A stretch of 64,000 nt of DNA from Flavobacterium sp. ACN6 (GTDB taxonomy: Bacteria > Bacteroidota > Bacteroidia > Flavobacteriales > Flavobacteriaceae). Shown in pieces: positions 25,743 through 34,757 of this stretch (the stretch's first letter is position 1; each line of letters starts with the position of its first letter). The stretch spans positions 62,001-126,000 of the forward strand of contig NZ_MRCQ01000007.1 in assembly GCF_002304005.1 (NCBI RefSeq). The letters run 5' to 3'. The notes under the pieces were generated by a model, which worked only from the letters and a program-made list of their open reading frames with translations, ran no database searches and was not told where the DNA came from. A program made the position numbers and the translations under genes.

Positions 25743-27932
25743 CTATCTTTTCAAAGTAAAATGACCTCTTAAAACAGGCATTGTGTCATCTATTTTTAAG
25801 GCATACCAATAATCAGAAGCGGGAAGCGGGACTTGGTTTAAATTACCATCCCAGCTCATTTTTGAGCTGCTTAATTGGGCAACTAATTTTCCATATCGAT
25901 CAAAAATTGTGACTTCTGCCTGTGGATAATTTTCCATGCCGGTAACTTCCCAAATATCGTTAAAAGTATCGTTGTTAGGAGTAAAGAATGGAGGAAAAAC
26001 AAGAACTACAAATTGTTTTGTGGACTGTCCGCAGCCACTTTTTTCACGTGCATATGCCGTTTGAAGTCCGCCGGGAACATCAAAAAAAATGTTAGAATCT
26101 TGAAAATTAATTCCATCTACAGAATACTCAAAATAATCTTCAGCTTTAACAGGATAAATTATAGCTCTTGTTCCTTCAACATCGATACGATCTATCTGTG
26201 GTATTTTGTGTTCTTCGACAATAATAGTTTTTCTGCTGGTGCAATTTTCAGGAGCAGGGCTACTAACATCTACGGTATAAGTTCCGCCTGCATTAACAGT
26301 AATAGTTTGTGTTGTTGCTCCATTTGACCAAAGATAACTCATTTCAGAAATTCCAGCGTCCAATGTTATGGTTTGAAGCTCGCATAAAGGAAAGGTTTCG
26401 TTAGTAACAACAGGCGGTGTATAAATTAGGATATCTATAGGAGTTCGAGTAGAATTAATACAGCCATTGTTTGAAGCTTCGGCATAATAAGTTGTATTGG
26501 TTGAAATTGTGGGAGTTGTAAAACTACTTCCTGTGAACACACTATTACCTCCTGTAGCAGTTGTAAACCAATTAATTATTCCAATATTTGAAGCTGCTTT
26601 CATAGTGACAGTTCCAGGTCCGCAGTTAGAATAAGAACTTTGTTCTGCAACAGGTGTTGTCGGAGTAGTATTTACAACAGCAGTTACAGATTTTCGGTTT
26701 GATTCGCAGCCTGCATCTACATAATAAGTTGTAGTTGTACTTATTGATGGAGTTGTGTAAGAAGTTCCCGTTCCTAATAAGTTACCCCCAATTGCAGCAT
26801 CAAACCAACGAATTGTTGCTCCGATCGTTGCTGTTGCATTAAACGTAAAAGTTCCTGAATCGCAAACAGCGTTCGGATTAGCAGCTGGAGTTGCGACTGG
26901 AATAGTAATTTTGGTACTTGCGGCAATTTCTAAAGGAGCTTCGCCTGGCATGCCGCCGTATTCTACAACATATCCTTTGGGCTGATAATTACCATTTGAG
27001 TCTCCAGTGTTTGATAAATCATTCCAAGAACCTCTTATTCCAACACCTGGCTGTGTAATATGGGCATAGTCCTCATCTCCTTGTTGGTTGGGCTCGCCCG
27101 AATTCCAAAAAGCAAAATTTGGAGTTGAGCCATTCGCGTTTCCACTCCAGAAAATAGTTCCAGCTTCAGGGCCGGTTACCCATTTCCAAACGCCTTCTGT
27201 TTCAGCATCGCTTCCTCCAATCCATCCTGTTCCAGAAGCTTGTTCGCCTATAAGTTTAGCTTCATCTGTTGATGAAATAGTGGCTAAATATCCTTGAAGT
27301 CCGTAATAAGTACTTGTAGCAGCTAAATCTCTTGCATTTGTCCAAGTGACTCCCACATTCGGAATAAATAAATAATAATGTCCCGTAGAAGGAAGATAAT
27401 TGGCTTGTCCTATTGTGATAGAAAATGTTCTTGTTCCAGAAGCTGTCGCAGCCGAATTGTTAAAAACAACATCTTTTACTGCAGCAACAAAATCAGCATA
27501 AGGTGTTTCAGTAGCCGCGTTTAATCCAGACAATCTTAATTTTCCAGAAGCTGCGTCCCAACTCGTTACAATATTTGGATGTAACGCAGGATTTGTTAAT
27601 TCTAATTGATCAAAACCACTTGAATATCCTGATGAGATCTGAATATAAAGTACTTGTGTTCCGTTTTCTGCAGGATCGTGATCAATGGTAAAATCAGTAA
27701 CAATATTTATAGAAGTCTGCGGGCAGTAAATTTGATCTCCTTGTGCAATAAGTTTAGGCGGATCAATTACAAAATTATTTTTTTTTGACTTTTTTATTTT
27801 TGGTTTTATGGGGTGTTTTGAAGTTAGCGCATTGTTTTTGTTAAAAGTTTCTCTATTTTCGTTTGCAATTGAAAAATTAAAACTTAAAGCGTAAAACAAA
27901 AGAAGAATAACTGGTAATTTGATATTTTTCAT
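25743..27932 (-). CDS. T9SS type-B secreted protein with C-type lectin-like domain
   Basis: A 729-residue protein with an N-terminal signal peptide (LPVILLLFYALSFNFSIANENR). About 170-325 is a C-type lectin-like domain (GHYYLFIPNVGVTWTNA, TGWIGGSDAETEGVWKW, FWNSGEPNQQGDEDYAHI and GSWNDL). It is followed by Ig-like repeats (residues about 330-590), each with a short TTYYVDAGC or TTYYAEASN unit. The C-terminus is a type-B T9SS sorting domain (FFTPNNDTFNDIWEVTGMENYP to LRGHFTLKR). It should be exported by the type IX system and attached to or released from the cell surface, probably as an adhesin. The lectin ligand is unknown. It is monocistronic. Confidence 0.92.
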   Translation of the reverse strand: MKNIKLPVILLLFYALSFNFSIANENRETFNKNNALTSKHPIKPKIKKSKKNNFVIDPPKLIAQGDQIYCPQTSINIVTDFTIDHDPAENGTQVLYIQISSGYSSGFDQLELTNPALHPNIVTSWDAASGKLRLSGLNAATETPYADFVAAVKDVVFNNSAATASGTRTFSITIGQANYLPSTGHYYLFIPNVGVTWTNARDLAATSTYYGLQGYLATISSTDEAKLIGEQASGTGWIGGSDAETEGVWKWVTGPEAGTIFWSGNANGSTPNFAFWNSGEPNQQGDEDYAHITQPGVGIRGSWNDLSNTGDSNGNYQPKGYVVEYGGMPGEAPLEIAASTKITIPVATPAANPNAVCDSGTFTFNATATIGATIRWFDAAIGGNLLGTGTSYTTPSISTTTTYYVDAGCESNRKSVTAVVNTTPTTPVAEQSSYSNCGPGTVTMKAASNIGIINWFTTATGGNSVFTGSSFTTPTISTNTTYYAEASNNGCINSTRTPIDILIYTPPVVTNETFPLCELQTITLDAGISEMSYLWSNGATTQTITVNAGGTYTVDVSSPAPENCTSRKTIIVEEHKIPQIDRIDVEGTRAIIYPVKAEDYFEYSVDGINFQDSNIFFDVPGGLQTAYAREKSGCGQSTKQFVVLVFPPFFTPNNDTFNDIWEVTGMENYPQAEVTIFDRYGKLVAQLSSSKMSWDGNLNQVPLPASDYWYALKIDDTMPVLRGHFTLKR

Positions 27933-27974
27933 TCGTTAAAAATATCAATTAATAAATTATAAAAAAATAAATTT

Positions 27975-28511
27975 CTATTTTGACCAGTTTATTTTTTGAA
28001 ATAAATCCCAAACCACAATTCCAGTACTTACTGCAATATTAAGAGAGTGTTTGGTTCCAAGCTGAGGAATTTCAATACATCCGTCGCATATTGCAACGGC
28101 TTCTTGGGCTACACCATATACTTCATTACCAAAAACCAATGCATATTTTTGATTTTTTTCAGTTTTAAAATCTTGAAGAAAAATCGCACTTTCGACCTGC
28201 TCTATTGCCATTGTTAGAACATTTTCTTTTTTTAGATTTTCAATAACTTCAAGGACATTTTCATGATGTTCCCAAATGACAGTTTCAGTTGCACCTAAAG
28301 CAGTTTTATGAATTTCTTTATTTGGAGGAGTTGCAGTAATGCCGCATAAGATTATTTTTTCGATCAAAAACGCATCTGCAGTTCTAAAAACAGAACCAAT
28401 ATTATGAAGGCTTCGGATATCATCTAAAACCAATATTAAAGGTGTTTTCTCAGATTTCTTAAAATCTTCAATTGATTTGCGGTCCAGTTCGCTGTTTTCG
28501 AGTTTTCTCAT
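27975..28511 (-). CDS. SpoU/TrmH-family RNA 2'-O-methyltransferase
   Basis: The ATG at 28511 is taken; a TTG at 28526 would add five residues. The 178-residue protein has the three SPOUT motifs: NIGSVFRTADAFLIEKIIL, LVFGNEVYGV and IPQLGTKHSLNIAVSTGIVVW. It lacks the N-terminal substrate domain of longer rRNA methyltransferases and corresponds to the small TrmH-like type; the target nucleotide cannot be read from sequence. It is downstream of the DUF1573 gene in the same direction, with a terminator in between, so it probably has its own promoter. Confidence 0.9.
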   Translation of the reverse strand: MRKLENSELDRKSIEDFKKSEKTPLILVLDDIRSLHNIGSVFRTADAFLIEKIILCGITATPPNKEIHKTALGATETVIWEHHENVLEVIENLKKENVLTMAIEQVESAIFLQDFKTEKNQKYALVFGNEVYGVAQEAVAICDGCIEIPQLGTKHSLNIAVSTGIVVWDLFQKINWSK

Positions 28512-28534
28512 TGGTGTTGAATTCAAGTCATAAA

Positions 28535-28566
28535 AAAAGCTTCCAAAGATAAGGAAGCTTTTTCGA
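28535..28566 (-). terminator. terminator of the DUF1573 gene
   Basis: On the minus strand an AAAAGCTTCC / GGAAGCTTTT stem with a short loop is followed by a T run. Confidence 0.75.
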
Positions 28567-28588
28567 TTTATTTTAAATGTTTTTCAGA

Positions 28589-29020
28589 TTAGCTTTTTAC
28601 TGGATCTGGTAAAACAGTACCTTTAATAGTAAGGGTTTTTGTAGGTTGTCCTTCTGCGTTAGAAGTAACGGTTACCGTTTTTGTAAAAGCACCAACTCTG
28701 TCAGTAGCATATTTTACACCTATAACACCTTTAGCACCTGGTGCGATTGGCTCTTTTGGAGTAGTTGGAACAGTACATCCGCAAGATCCTTGAGTGTTTG
28801 TAATGATCAATGGTTTAGTTCCGTTGTTTACAAAAACAAACTCACGTTTTCCATCAGCATTGTGAGCGATAGTTCCGTAATCGATAGTTTCAGTTTCAAA
28901 AGCCATTCCAGCTCCTTCAACTTTTGCAACTTTAGCAGTCTTAGCTTTTTTAGTTGTTTGTGCATTCGTAGCCGTAATACCAGCTACAGCTAACATAGCG
29001 AATAAAATTATTTTTTTCAT
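28589..29020 (-). CDS. DUF1573 domain secreted protein
   Basis: A 143-residue protein with a signal peptide (MKKIILFAMLAVAGITATNAQ) and one DUF1573 immunoglobulin-like domain: MAFETETIDYGTIAHNADGKREFVFVNNGTKPLIIT, then the SCGCTVPTTPKEPIAPG motif with two cysteines, and VTVTSNAEGQPTKTLTIKGTV. This family is very common in Bacteroidetes and is thought to act in the periplasm or on the surface; the function is unknown. Codon use and the strong consensus promoter suggest high expression. Confidence 0.92.
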   Translation of the reverse strand: MKKIILFAMLAVAGITATNAQTTKKAKTAKVAKVEGAGMAFETETIDYGTIAHNADGKREFVFVNNGTKPLIITNTQGSCGCTVPTTPKEPIAPGAKGVIGVKYATDRVGAFTKTVTVTSNAEGQPTKTLTIKGTVLPDPVKS

Positions 29021-29048
29021 TGTTTCTAGGGTCTTTTTTAATGATAAA

Positions 29049-29077
29049 CAAAGCTATGTAAAAATCTTAAATCACAA
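29049..29077 (-). promoter_or_regulatory. DUF1573 promoter (TTG-N18-TAGCTTTG, minus strand)
   Basis: TTG at 29077-29075 and TAGCTTTG at 29056-29049 are consensus-like, 28 bp before the start codon. Confidence 0.65.
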
Positions 29078-29177
29078 CCTAAAAATATCTTAAAATATTT
29101 TAATTTTTGAAGTTTTCGATATGCCGTCAAAAAATCTTAAATTCGCTGTCTTAATTTTTCATTTAAAACATAATAAT

Positions 29178-31784
29178 TTGGCAGCTAAAGAGAAAGTGGT
29201 GAAAGAAACACCTTTAATGAAACAGTACAACGAAATCAAGGCTAAATATCCTGATGCATGTCTGCTTTTCAGAGTAGGAGATTTTTATGAAACCTTTGGA
29301 GAAGACGCCATTAGAGCTTCAAAAATTTTAGGAATAACACTAACTAAAAGAGGAGCAGGGTCTGAAACTGAAACAGCTCTGGCGGGTTTTCCGCATCATT
29401 CTGTAAATACTTATCTGCCAAAATTGGTTAAAGCTGGACTTCGAGTAGCAATCTGTGATCAGCTTGAAGATCCAAAAATGACTAAAACAATTGTCAAAAG
29501 AGGCGTAACGGAACTTGTAACTCCTGGTGTTTCTTTAAATGATGAAGTGCTGCATTCAAAATCAAATAACTTTTTAGCATCTGTTTATTTTGCCAATAAA
29601 AATATTGGGGTTGCTTTTTTGGATGTTTCAACAGGAGAGTTTTTAACTGCTCAGGGAAATGCCGAATACATTGATAAATTATTACAGAACTTTAATCCAA
29701 GTGAGGTTTTGGTTCCAAAGAATAATAAAGGCGATTTTAAAAGTGCTTTTGGTGAAGATTTTCATAGTTTTTATCTAGAAGACTGGATTTATAAAGAAGA
29801 TTATGCTTTAGAAACACTGACAAAACATTTTCAAACCGTTTCTTTAAAAGGGTTTGGGGTTGAGGAATTGAAAGAAGGAATTATTGCTTCTGGTGCTATT
29901 TTGTATTATTTATCAGAAACACAACACAATCGTGTACAGCATATCACGGCGATTCAGCGTATTGCAGAAGACGCGTATGTCTGGATGGACCGTTTTACGA
30001 TTAGAAACTTAGAACTATACCATAGTTATAATCCAAATGCAGTTACGCTTTTGGATGTTATAGATAAAACACTTTCTCCAATGGGAGGACGTTTATTAAA
30101 ACGCTGGCTTGCGCTGCCGTTAAAAGACAGTAATAAAGTAAAAAGCCGACATGAAGTTGTGGCTTACTTGAAATCGAATCCAGAAATCCTGCATAATATT
30201 CAATATCAAATTAAGCAGATTTCAGATTTAGAACGTTTGATCTCTAAAATAGCTGCAGGAAAAGTATCGCCTAGAGAAATTGTTTATTTGAAAGAATCCC
30301 TAGACGCTATTATTCCGATAAAAACACTTGCGCTCGAAAGTCCGCAGGAAGCAGTGAAAGTAATTGGAGATAGTCTGCATGCCTGTGAACTTCTTCGTGA
30401 AAAAATTAAAACTACCTTAAATCAAGATGCGCCGGTTGCAATCTCAAAAGGAAATGCAATTGCAAGCGGGATTAGTGAAGAATTGGATGAGCTTCGTGCG
30501 ATCTCAACTTCTGGAAAAGAATTTTTGGAAGGAATTGAAAAAAGAGAATCAGAAAGAACAGGGATTTCTTCGTTGAAAATTTCATTTAATAATGTTTTTG
30601 GATATTATATAGAAGTTCGAAATACGCATAAAGATAAAGTTCCAGAAGAATGGATTCGTAAACAGACTTTGGTAAACGCAGAACGTTATATTACGGAAGA
30701 GTTAAAAGAATATGAAACCAAGATTTTAGGAGCTGAAGAAAAGATATATAAAATAGAAAGCGAGCTTTTTGAGCAATTAGTAGCGTGGATAAGTACTTAT
30801 ATTAAGCCGGTTCAAATGAATGCTTATTTGGTTGCGCAGTTAGACTGTTTGTGTTCGTTTACGCAAATGGCAGTCGAAAACCAATATGTACAGCCAGAAA
30901 TTGACGAAACATTTGAATTGGATATTAAAAACGGAAGACACCCAGTAATTGAAAAACAATTGCCGGTAGGAACGCCTTATATTGCAAATGATGTTTTCCT
31001 CGACAGGGAAACACAACAGCTAATTATGATTACGGGTCCAAATATGTCTGGTAAGTCCGCTATTTTAAGACAGACGGCATTAATTGTTCTTTTGGCTCAG
31101 ATGGGAAGTTTTGTTCCTGCAGACAGCGTTAGAATGGGAATTGTGGATAAAATTTTTACCAGAGTAGGAGCTTCAGATAATATTTCGATGGGTGAATCTA
31201 CTTTTATGGTTGAAATGAATGAAACAGCTTCGATTTTGAATAATATTTCAGATCGTAGTTTGGTTCTTTTAGATGAGATTGGAAGAGGAACTAGTACGTA
31301 TGATGGAATTTCTATTGCCTGGGCAATTGCCGAATTTTTGCACGAACATCCAGGCAGGGCAAAAACACTTTTTGCAACGCATTACCATGAATTGAATGAA
31401 ATGACAGAATCGATGCCAAGAATCCAGAATTTTAATGTCGCGGTAAAAGAATTAAAAGATACTGTTTTGTTTGTTAGAAAGCTTGTAAAAGGTGGAAGTG
31501 CTCATAGTTTCGGAATCCACGTAGCAAAAATGGCTGGAATGCCGCAGCTCGTTATTTCTAGAGCACAAAAACTTTTAAAGAAACTGGAGAAGAATCATTC
31601 GAGTGACGCTTTACATGGAATAAAAGCGGCTAATGATGAAATGCAGATGAGTTTCTTTAATTTGGATGATCCCTTGTTAGAAGAAATAAAAGAAGAGATT
31701 TTGAGTCTCGACATTAATGCAATCACGCCAGTTGAAGCATTGATGAAGCTGAATGAAATCAAAAGAATGCTGGTTAAAAAATAA
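29178..31784 (+). CDS. mutS: DNA mismatch repair protein MutS
   Basis: A MutS of about 868 residues. The start is set at TTG 29178 ([20 protein letters not shown]), which matches the usual Flavobacterium N-terminus; an ATG at 29121 would add 19 residues rich in Leu and Lys of uncertain reality. The mismatch-reading FYE motif is at 36-38 (GDFYETFG). The ATPase domain has Walker [32 protein letters not shown] and [11 protein letters not shown]. MutS finds mismatches and recruits MutL. The gene is monocistronic, divergent from DUF1573, and its promoter lies in the same spacer. Confidence 0.96.
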   Translation: MAAKEKVVKETPLMKQYNEIKAKYPDACLLFRVGDFYETFGEDAIRASKILGITLTKRGAGSETETALAGFPHHSVNTYLPKLVKAGLRVAICDQLEDPKMTKTIVKRGVTELVTPGVSLNDEVLHSKSNNFLASVYFANKNIGVAFLDVSTGEFLTAQGNAEYIDKLLQNFNPSEVLVPKNNKGDFKSAFGEDFHSFYLEDWIYKEDYALETLTKHFQTVSLKGFGVEELKEGIIASGAILYYLSETQHNRVQHITAIQRIAEDAYVWMDRFTIRNLELYHSYNPNAVTLLDVIDKTLSPMGGRLLKRWLALPLKDSNKVKSRHEVVAYLKSNPEILHNIQYQIKQISDLERLISKIAAGKVSPREIVYLKESLDAIIPIKTLALESPQEAVKVIGDSLHACELLREKIKTTLNQDAPVAISKGNAIASGISEELDELRAISTSGKEFLEGIEKRESERTGISSLKISFNNVFGYYIEVRNTHKDKVPEEWIRKQTLVNAERYITEELKEYETKILGAEEKIYKIESELFEQLVAWISTYIKPVQMNAYLVAQLDCLCSFTQMAVENQYVQPEIDETFELDIKNGRHPVIEKQLPVGTPYIANDVFLDRETQQLIMITGPNMSGKSAILRQTALIVLLAQMGSFVPADSVRMGIVDKIFTRVGASDNISMGESTFMVEMNETASILNNISDRSLVLLDEIGRGTSTYDGISIAWAIAEFLHEHPGRAKTLFATHYHELNEMTESMPRIQNFNVAVKELKDTVLFVRKLVKGGSAHSFGIHVAKMAGMPQLVISRAQKLLKKLEKNHSSDALHGIKAANDEMQMSFFNLDDPLLEEIKEEILSLDINAITPVEALMKLNEIKRMLVKK

Positions 31785-31861
31785 TTTCAAAAAATTTTCA
31801 AGTTTAAAGTTTAGGTTATCAGAACATTATAAAATAAGTAAACTTTTTTTTCAAAAAACGC

Positions 31862-31891
31862 TTGTTTAATTGAATAAATGTCCTAAATTTG
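31862..31891 (+). promoter_or_regulatory. tRNA promoter (TTG-N19-TAAATTTG)
   Basis: TTG at 31862-31864 and TAAATTTG at 31884-31891 are an exact consensus match, 56 bp before tRNA-Gly. Confidence 0.75.
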
Positions 31892-31947
31892 CACTCGCAA
31901 TACGAAACAAGTTGACTGTTGCAGAGTTCTTTAATAGAATTTGAAAC

Positions 31948-32020
31948 GCGAAAATAGCTCAGTTGGTAGAGCGCGACCTTGCCAAGGTCGAGGTCGCGGG
32001 TTCGAGCCCCGTTTTTCGCT
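31948..32020 (+). tRNA. tRNA-Gly (anticodon GCC)
   Basis: A 73-nt cloverleaf: acceptor GCGAAAA / TTTTCGC, anticodon stem CGACC / GGTCG with loop TTGCCAA, and T arm GCGGGTTCGAGCCCCG. The CCA end is not encoded. It is the first of a two-tRNA transcript. Confidence 0.96.
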
Positions 32021-32035
32021 CAAAAACCATATTAT

Positions 32036-32121
32036 GCTCGGATGGTGAAATTGGTAGACACGCTGGACTTAAAATCCAGTGAACAGCAATGTTCGTGCGG
32101 GTTCAAGTCCCGCTCTGAGTA
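32036..32121 (+). tRNA. tRNA-Leu (anticodon TAA)
   Basis: An 86-nt type II tRNA with a long variable arm. The anticodon stem CTGGA / TCCAG encloses CTTAAAA, so the anticodon is TAA; the T arm is GCGGGTTCAAGTCCCGC. The acceptor GCTCGGA / TCTGAGT has two G-T pairs. It starts 15 bp after tRNA-Gly. Confidence 0.95.
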
Positions 32122-32123
32122 CT

Positions 32124-32153
32124 AAAGCCTCTTCTTTTGAAGAGGCTTTTTTT
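32124..32153 (+). terminator. tRNA operon terminator
   Basis: AAAGCCTCTTC / GAAGAGGCTTT stem with a TTTT loop, followed by T7. Confidence 0.85.
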
Positions 32154-32205
32154 ATTGTGTAAATTCAAATTTGAAATAATAAATTTACGCAGTAAATTTA
32201 TATGT

Positions 32206-32293
32206 AATCAACAATCAACAATCAACAATCAACAATCAACAATCAACAATCAACAATCAACAATCAACAATCAACAATCAACAATCAACAATC
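32206..32293. repeat. 7-bp tandem repeat, 12 copies of AATCAAC
   Basis: Twelve perfect copies of AATCAAC are followed directly by three copies of the related ATCTAAA (to about 32312). It lies in the spacer between the tRNA operon and the DUF1508-like gene. Confidence 0.9.
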
Positions 32294-32318
32294 TAAAATC
32301 TAAAATCTAAAATTGTAA

Positions 32319-32699
32319 ATGGGGGCTTTTGTAATTAGCAAGCGGTTTAATGATGAGTATAAATTTACATTTACTTCGCGCAGGGGGAAGGTTATCTTTA
32401 CGAGTTTGAGTTATGAATTGAGATTTGAGTGTGAGGAGGATATTGAAAAGTTTAAGAAGAATATTGATCTTGCAAGGTTTTTGAAATTTAAAGGATCTGG
32501 GGGGAAGTATTTTTTTAAATTGATGCTGGGTGAAGTTCACTTTGCTACAAGTCGAAAATACAGTACTGAATTGCTTTTGCAAAAAGGTATAAAAGAGATT
32601 GTGACTTATTCTTCTAAATCTGAGATTTTGGATTTTTCGTCAAGTGAATCTATTTTTGGTGATGAAGATGAGGAAAATGAAGATGAGGCTGCGGAATAA
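32319..32699 (+). CDS. DUF1508-like (YegP-type) protein with acidic tail
   Basis: A 126-residue protein. The N-terminal ISKRFNDEYKFTFTSRRGKVIFTS repeats the F-x-K/R-F pattern of the DUF1508 (YegP) domain, and a second, weaker unit begins after FKKNIDLARFLKFKGSGGKYFFKLML. The last 25 residues are strongly acidic (ESIFGDEDEENEDEAAE). The role of DUF1508 proteins is unknown; they often accompany stress response genes. The heptanucleotide repeat lies immediately upstream of its start. An ATG at 32319 is used, with no clear ribosome-binding site. Confidence 0.72.
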   Translation: MGAFVISKRFNDEYKFTFTSRRGKVIFTSLSYELRFECEEDIEKFKKNIDLARFLKFKGSGGKYFFKLMLGEVHFATSRKYSTELLLQKGIKEIVTYSSKSEILDFSSSESIFGDEDEENEDEAAE

Positions 32700-32706
32700 T
32701 AATAAA

Positions 32707-32740
32707 AAAAAAGCGTTTACAGATTGTAAACGCTTTTTTA
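32707..32740 (+). terminator. terminator of the DUF1508-like gene
   Basis: AAAAAGCGTTTACA / TGTAAACGCTTTTT stem followed by T. Confidence 0.8.
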
Positions 32741-32770
32741 TTACTGAAGTGTGATTAATTTTGAAATTAA

Positions 32771-32803
32771 TCATAAAAAAAACCATCTAAAAGATGGTTT
32801 TAA
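32771..32803 (-). terminator. terminator of the alanine-rich lipoprotein
   Basis: On the minus strand AAAACCATCTT / AAGATGGTTTT stem followed by T8. Confidence 0.75.
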
Positions 32804-32826
32804 AATCGTTAGAACTTAGGTTCTAA

Positions 32827-33042
32827 TTATTTTTTTACTTCTTCTACTTTAGCAGCAGCTGAATCAACTTTAGCAGCAGCAGAATCAACAGTTGCAGCAG
32901 CTGAATCAACAACAGCAGCAGCTGAATCAACAGTAACAGCAGTAGAATCTACAGCAGCTTCTGAAGCAGCAGCGTCAGCTTTTTTACAAGATACAACAGT
33001 TAAAACAGCAACAACAGCTAAACTTAAAAATACTTTTTTCAT
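32827..33042 (-). CDS. small alanine-rich heptad-repeat lipoprotein (Lpp-like layout)
   Basis: A 71-residue protein with a lipoprotein signal peptide and lipobox Cys19 (LTVVSCKK). The mature part of 53 residues consists almost entirely of heptads beginning with Val at 31, 38, 45, 52, 59 and 66 (VDSAAAx units), giving Val at position a and Ala at position d, a coiled-coil pattern. It ends in VEEVKK with a terminal lysine. This resembles the layout of Braun lipoprotein (Lpp), whose C-terminal Lys is joined to peptidoglycan by L,D-transpeptidases. I do not claim homology. A TATCTTTG -7 box lies upstream. Confidence 0.85.
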   Translation of the reverse strand: MKKVFLSLAVVAVLTVVSCKKADAAASEAAVDSTAVTVDSAAAVVDSAAATVDSAAAKVDSAAAKVEEVKK

Positions 33043-33377
33043 CTTACTTTATTATAAAAGGTTAATTATTAATTCGTGGCAAAGATATAAATTTTTTAAT
33101 ACGTAAAATATTTTTTCACTTTTTTTTTAAAATATTTTCCTTACTCACGATTATCTTAGTTATCAAATAATATGCCAAAATAACAAAAATAAATTATATT
33201 ATGGTATGTTTTGTCTAATTTATTTTTTGTTGAAAATTCTATCGCTGTTTTGGCTCTTTTAATTGCGTTTGTTGTGGTTTATTTTGTTTTTAAGAGAATA
33301 TTCGATTCTTTCAAATGTGCAAAAAATATATTTTTATGGATTTAATTATCGCAAAAAGTCTGTAATCGATCTAAAAT
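33043..33377. other. 335-bp spacer with one possible tiny gene
   Basis: No gene of usual length. An open frame with a TTG start (33211-33345, plus strand) encodes 44 residues with one clear membrane span and a basic segment (FKRIFDSFK). The rest is AT-rich without repeats. Confidence 0.3.
33080..33087 (-). promoter_or_regulatory. -7 box TATCTTTG of the alanine-rich lipoprotein gene
   Basis: Matches TAnnTTTG on the minus strand, 37 bp before the ATG. The upstream -33 element is only TTTACG. Confidence 0.5.
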
Positions 33378-34622
33378 TTAAGATTCAAGAGGTTTTAAAA
33401 CGCTTTTTATAATGGTTTCTGTTGCTCCTTGATTGTCTTGAATAAATGATTTACAAATCCTGCTTTTTGTTGTAAATAGCTCATTGTCAAATAGTAGTTG
33501 GTCGAAAGTGGTTTTTAGTTCTTTAGTATTAGAAATAACCGTGCATCCTTCTAGGTTTACTAGAGAAACAGCTTCTGCGAAATTAGAATAATTAGGTCCT
33601 ATTACAATTGGAATTCCAAAAGCAGCAGGTTCTAAAATATTGTGAATTCCAGGATTTCCAAATCCACCGCCCACATAAGCAATTGTTCCGTAACTGTAGA
33701 TCTTCGTTAAAATGCCAATGGTGTCGATTATAAAAACATCGCAGCTTGATAAATCCTTATTTTCTTTTTCTGAAAATAAAACCGTTGATTTTGTAATTTG
33801 TGATTTAAGGTTTGAAATTTGATCAGCCTTAATGTTGTGAGGGGCAATGATGAATTTAACATCATCAGGTGCTTGATTGATATATTCGGCTATTAAAACT
33901 TCATCTTTAGGCCATGAACTTCCAATGACGATGGTCTTTTTGTTGTTTTTGAAATTTTCGATATAATCCAGTTTGTTGTCTCTCTCTAAAATGGCAGCAA
34001 CGCGATCAAAACGTGTATCGCCGGAAACAATTACATTATCAAATCCAATGGATTGAATTTTTTGCTTAGAACTTTCATTTTGGACAAAAAAGAAAGTAAA
34101 TGCTTTTAAAGCTTTTCTGTAAAAACCTCCGTACCATTTAAAAAACATTTGATTGTCTCTGAAAATTCCTGAAATCAAATAAGTTGGAGTTTTGCTTTGC
34201 TCTAATTCTTTTAAATAATTCAGCCAAAATTCATATTTAATAAAAAAGGCAAGTTCGGGATGAACTAGTTTTAAAAATTTCTTTGCATTGCTTTTTGTGT
34301 CTAACGGCAGGTAAATAGTAATATCTGCAACTGTGTTATTTTTACGCACTTCGTATCCAGAAGGGGAAAAAAAGGTTACAATAATTTTATGTGAAGGATA
34401 TTTTTCTTTGATTTTTTCAATCACAGGAAGTCCTTGCTCATATTCGCCAAGTGAAGCCGAATGAAACCATATCGTTTTGTCTTCGGGTTTTATTTTTTCT
34501 TCTAAAATTGAAAAAACATTTTTTCGGCCTTCAATAAAAAGCTTAATTTTTGGACTAAACAACGCTATGATTCTCAGGAAAAAGCCCGCTAAAGAAACGA
34601 CTAAATTGTATAAAAAAAGCAT
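33378..34622 (-). CDS. waaA: 3-deoxy-D-manno-octulosonic acid (Kdo) transferase
   Basis: A 414-residue GT-B glycosyltransferase (family 30). The N-terminus has a membrane-associated segment (YNLVVSLAGFFLRIIALFS). The catalytic Glu60 lies in FHSASLGEYEQGLPVIE, the standard GE motif. The C-terminal Kdo-donor site is VGGGFGNPGIHNILEPAAFGIPIVIGPNY. It adds Kdo to lipid A, the first core sugar, on the cytoplasmic face. The gene is monocistronic and divergent from the sugar aminotransferase, so this region is devoted to surface polysaccharide. Confidence 0.93.
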   Translation of the reverse strand: MLFLYNLVVSLAGFFLRIIALFSPKIKLFIEGRKNVFSILEEKIKPEDKTIWFHSASLGEYEQGLPVIEKIKEKYPSHKIIVTFFSPSGYEVRKNNTVADITIYLPLDTKSNAKKFLKLVHPELAFFIKYEFWLNYLKELEQSKTPTYLISGIFRDNQMFFKWYGGFYRKALKAFTFFFVQNESSKQKIQSIGFDNVIVSGDTRFDRVAAILERDNKLDYIENFKNNKKTIVIGSSWPKDEVLIAEYINQAPDDVKFIIAPHNIKADQISNLKSQITKSTVLFSEKENKDLSSCDVFIIDTIGILTKIYSYGTIAYVGGGFGNPGIHNILEPAAFGIPIVIGPNYSNFAEAVSLVNLEGCTVISNTKELKTTFDQLLFDNELFTTKSRICKSFIQDNQGATETIIKSVLKPLES

Positions 34623-34757
34623 GTAATAATTTTTGCAGCTAAATTACATTTCTTTCGACTATTTTCATTGGTTTGAAGCTATTAATAACTATTTTTGTTC
34701 CTCCTTTTAGAGATTCCTATCTAAAATAGAGTCTTTACTTTTTAAATAGTATTCAAA

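Noticed and set aside
32206..32293. Possible CRISPR array
   Set aside because: The 7-bp unit repeats without spacers; no cas genes are in the window.
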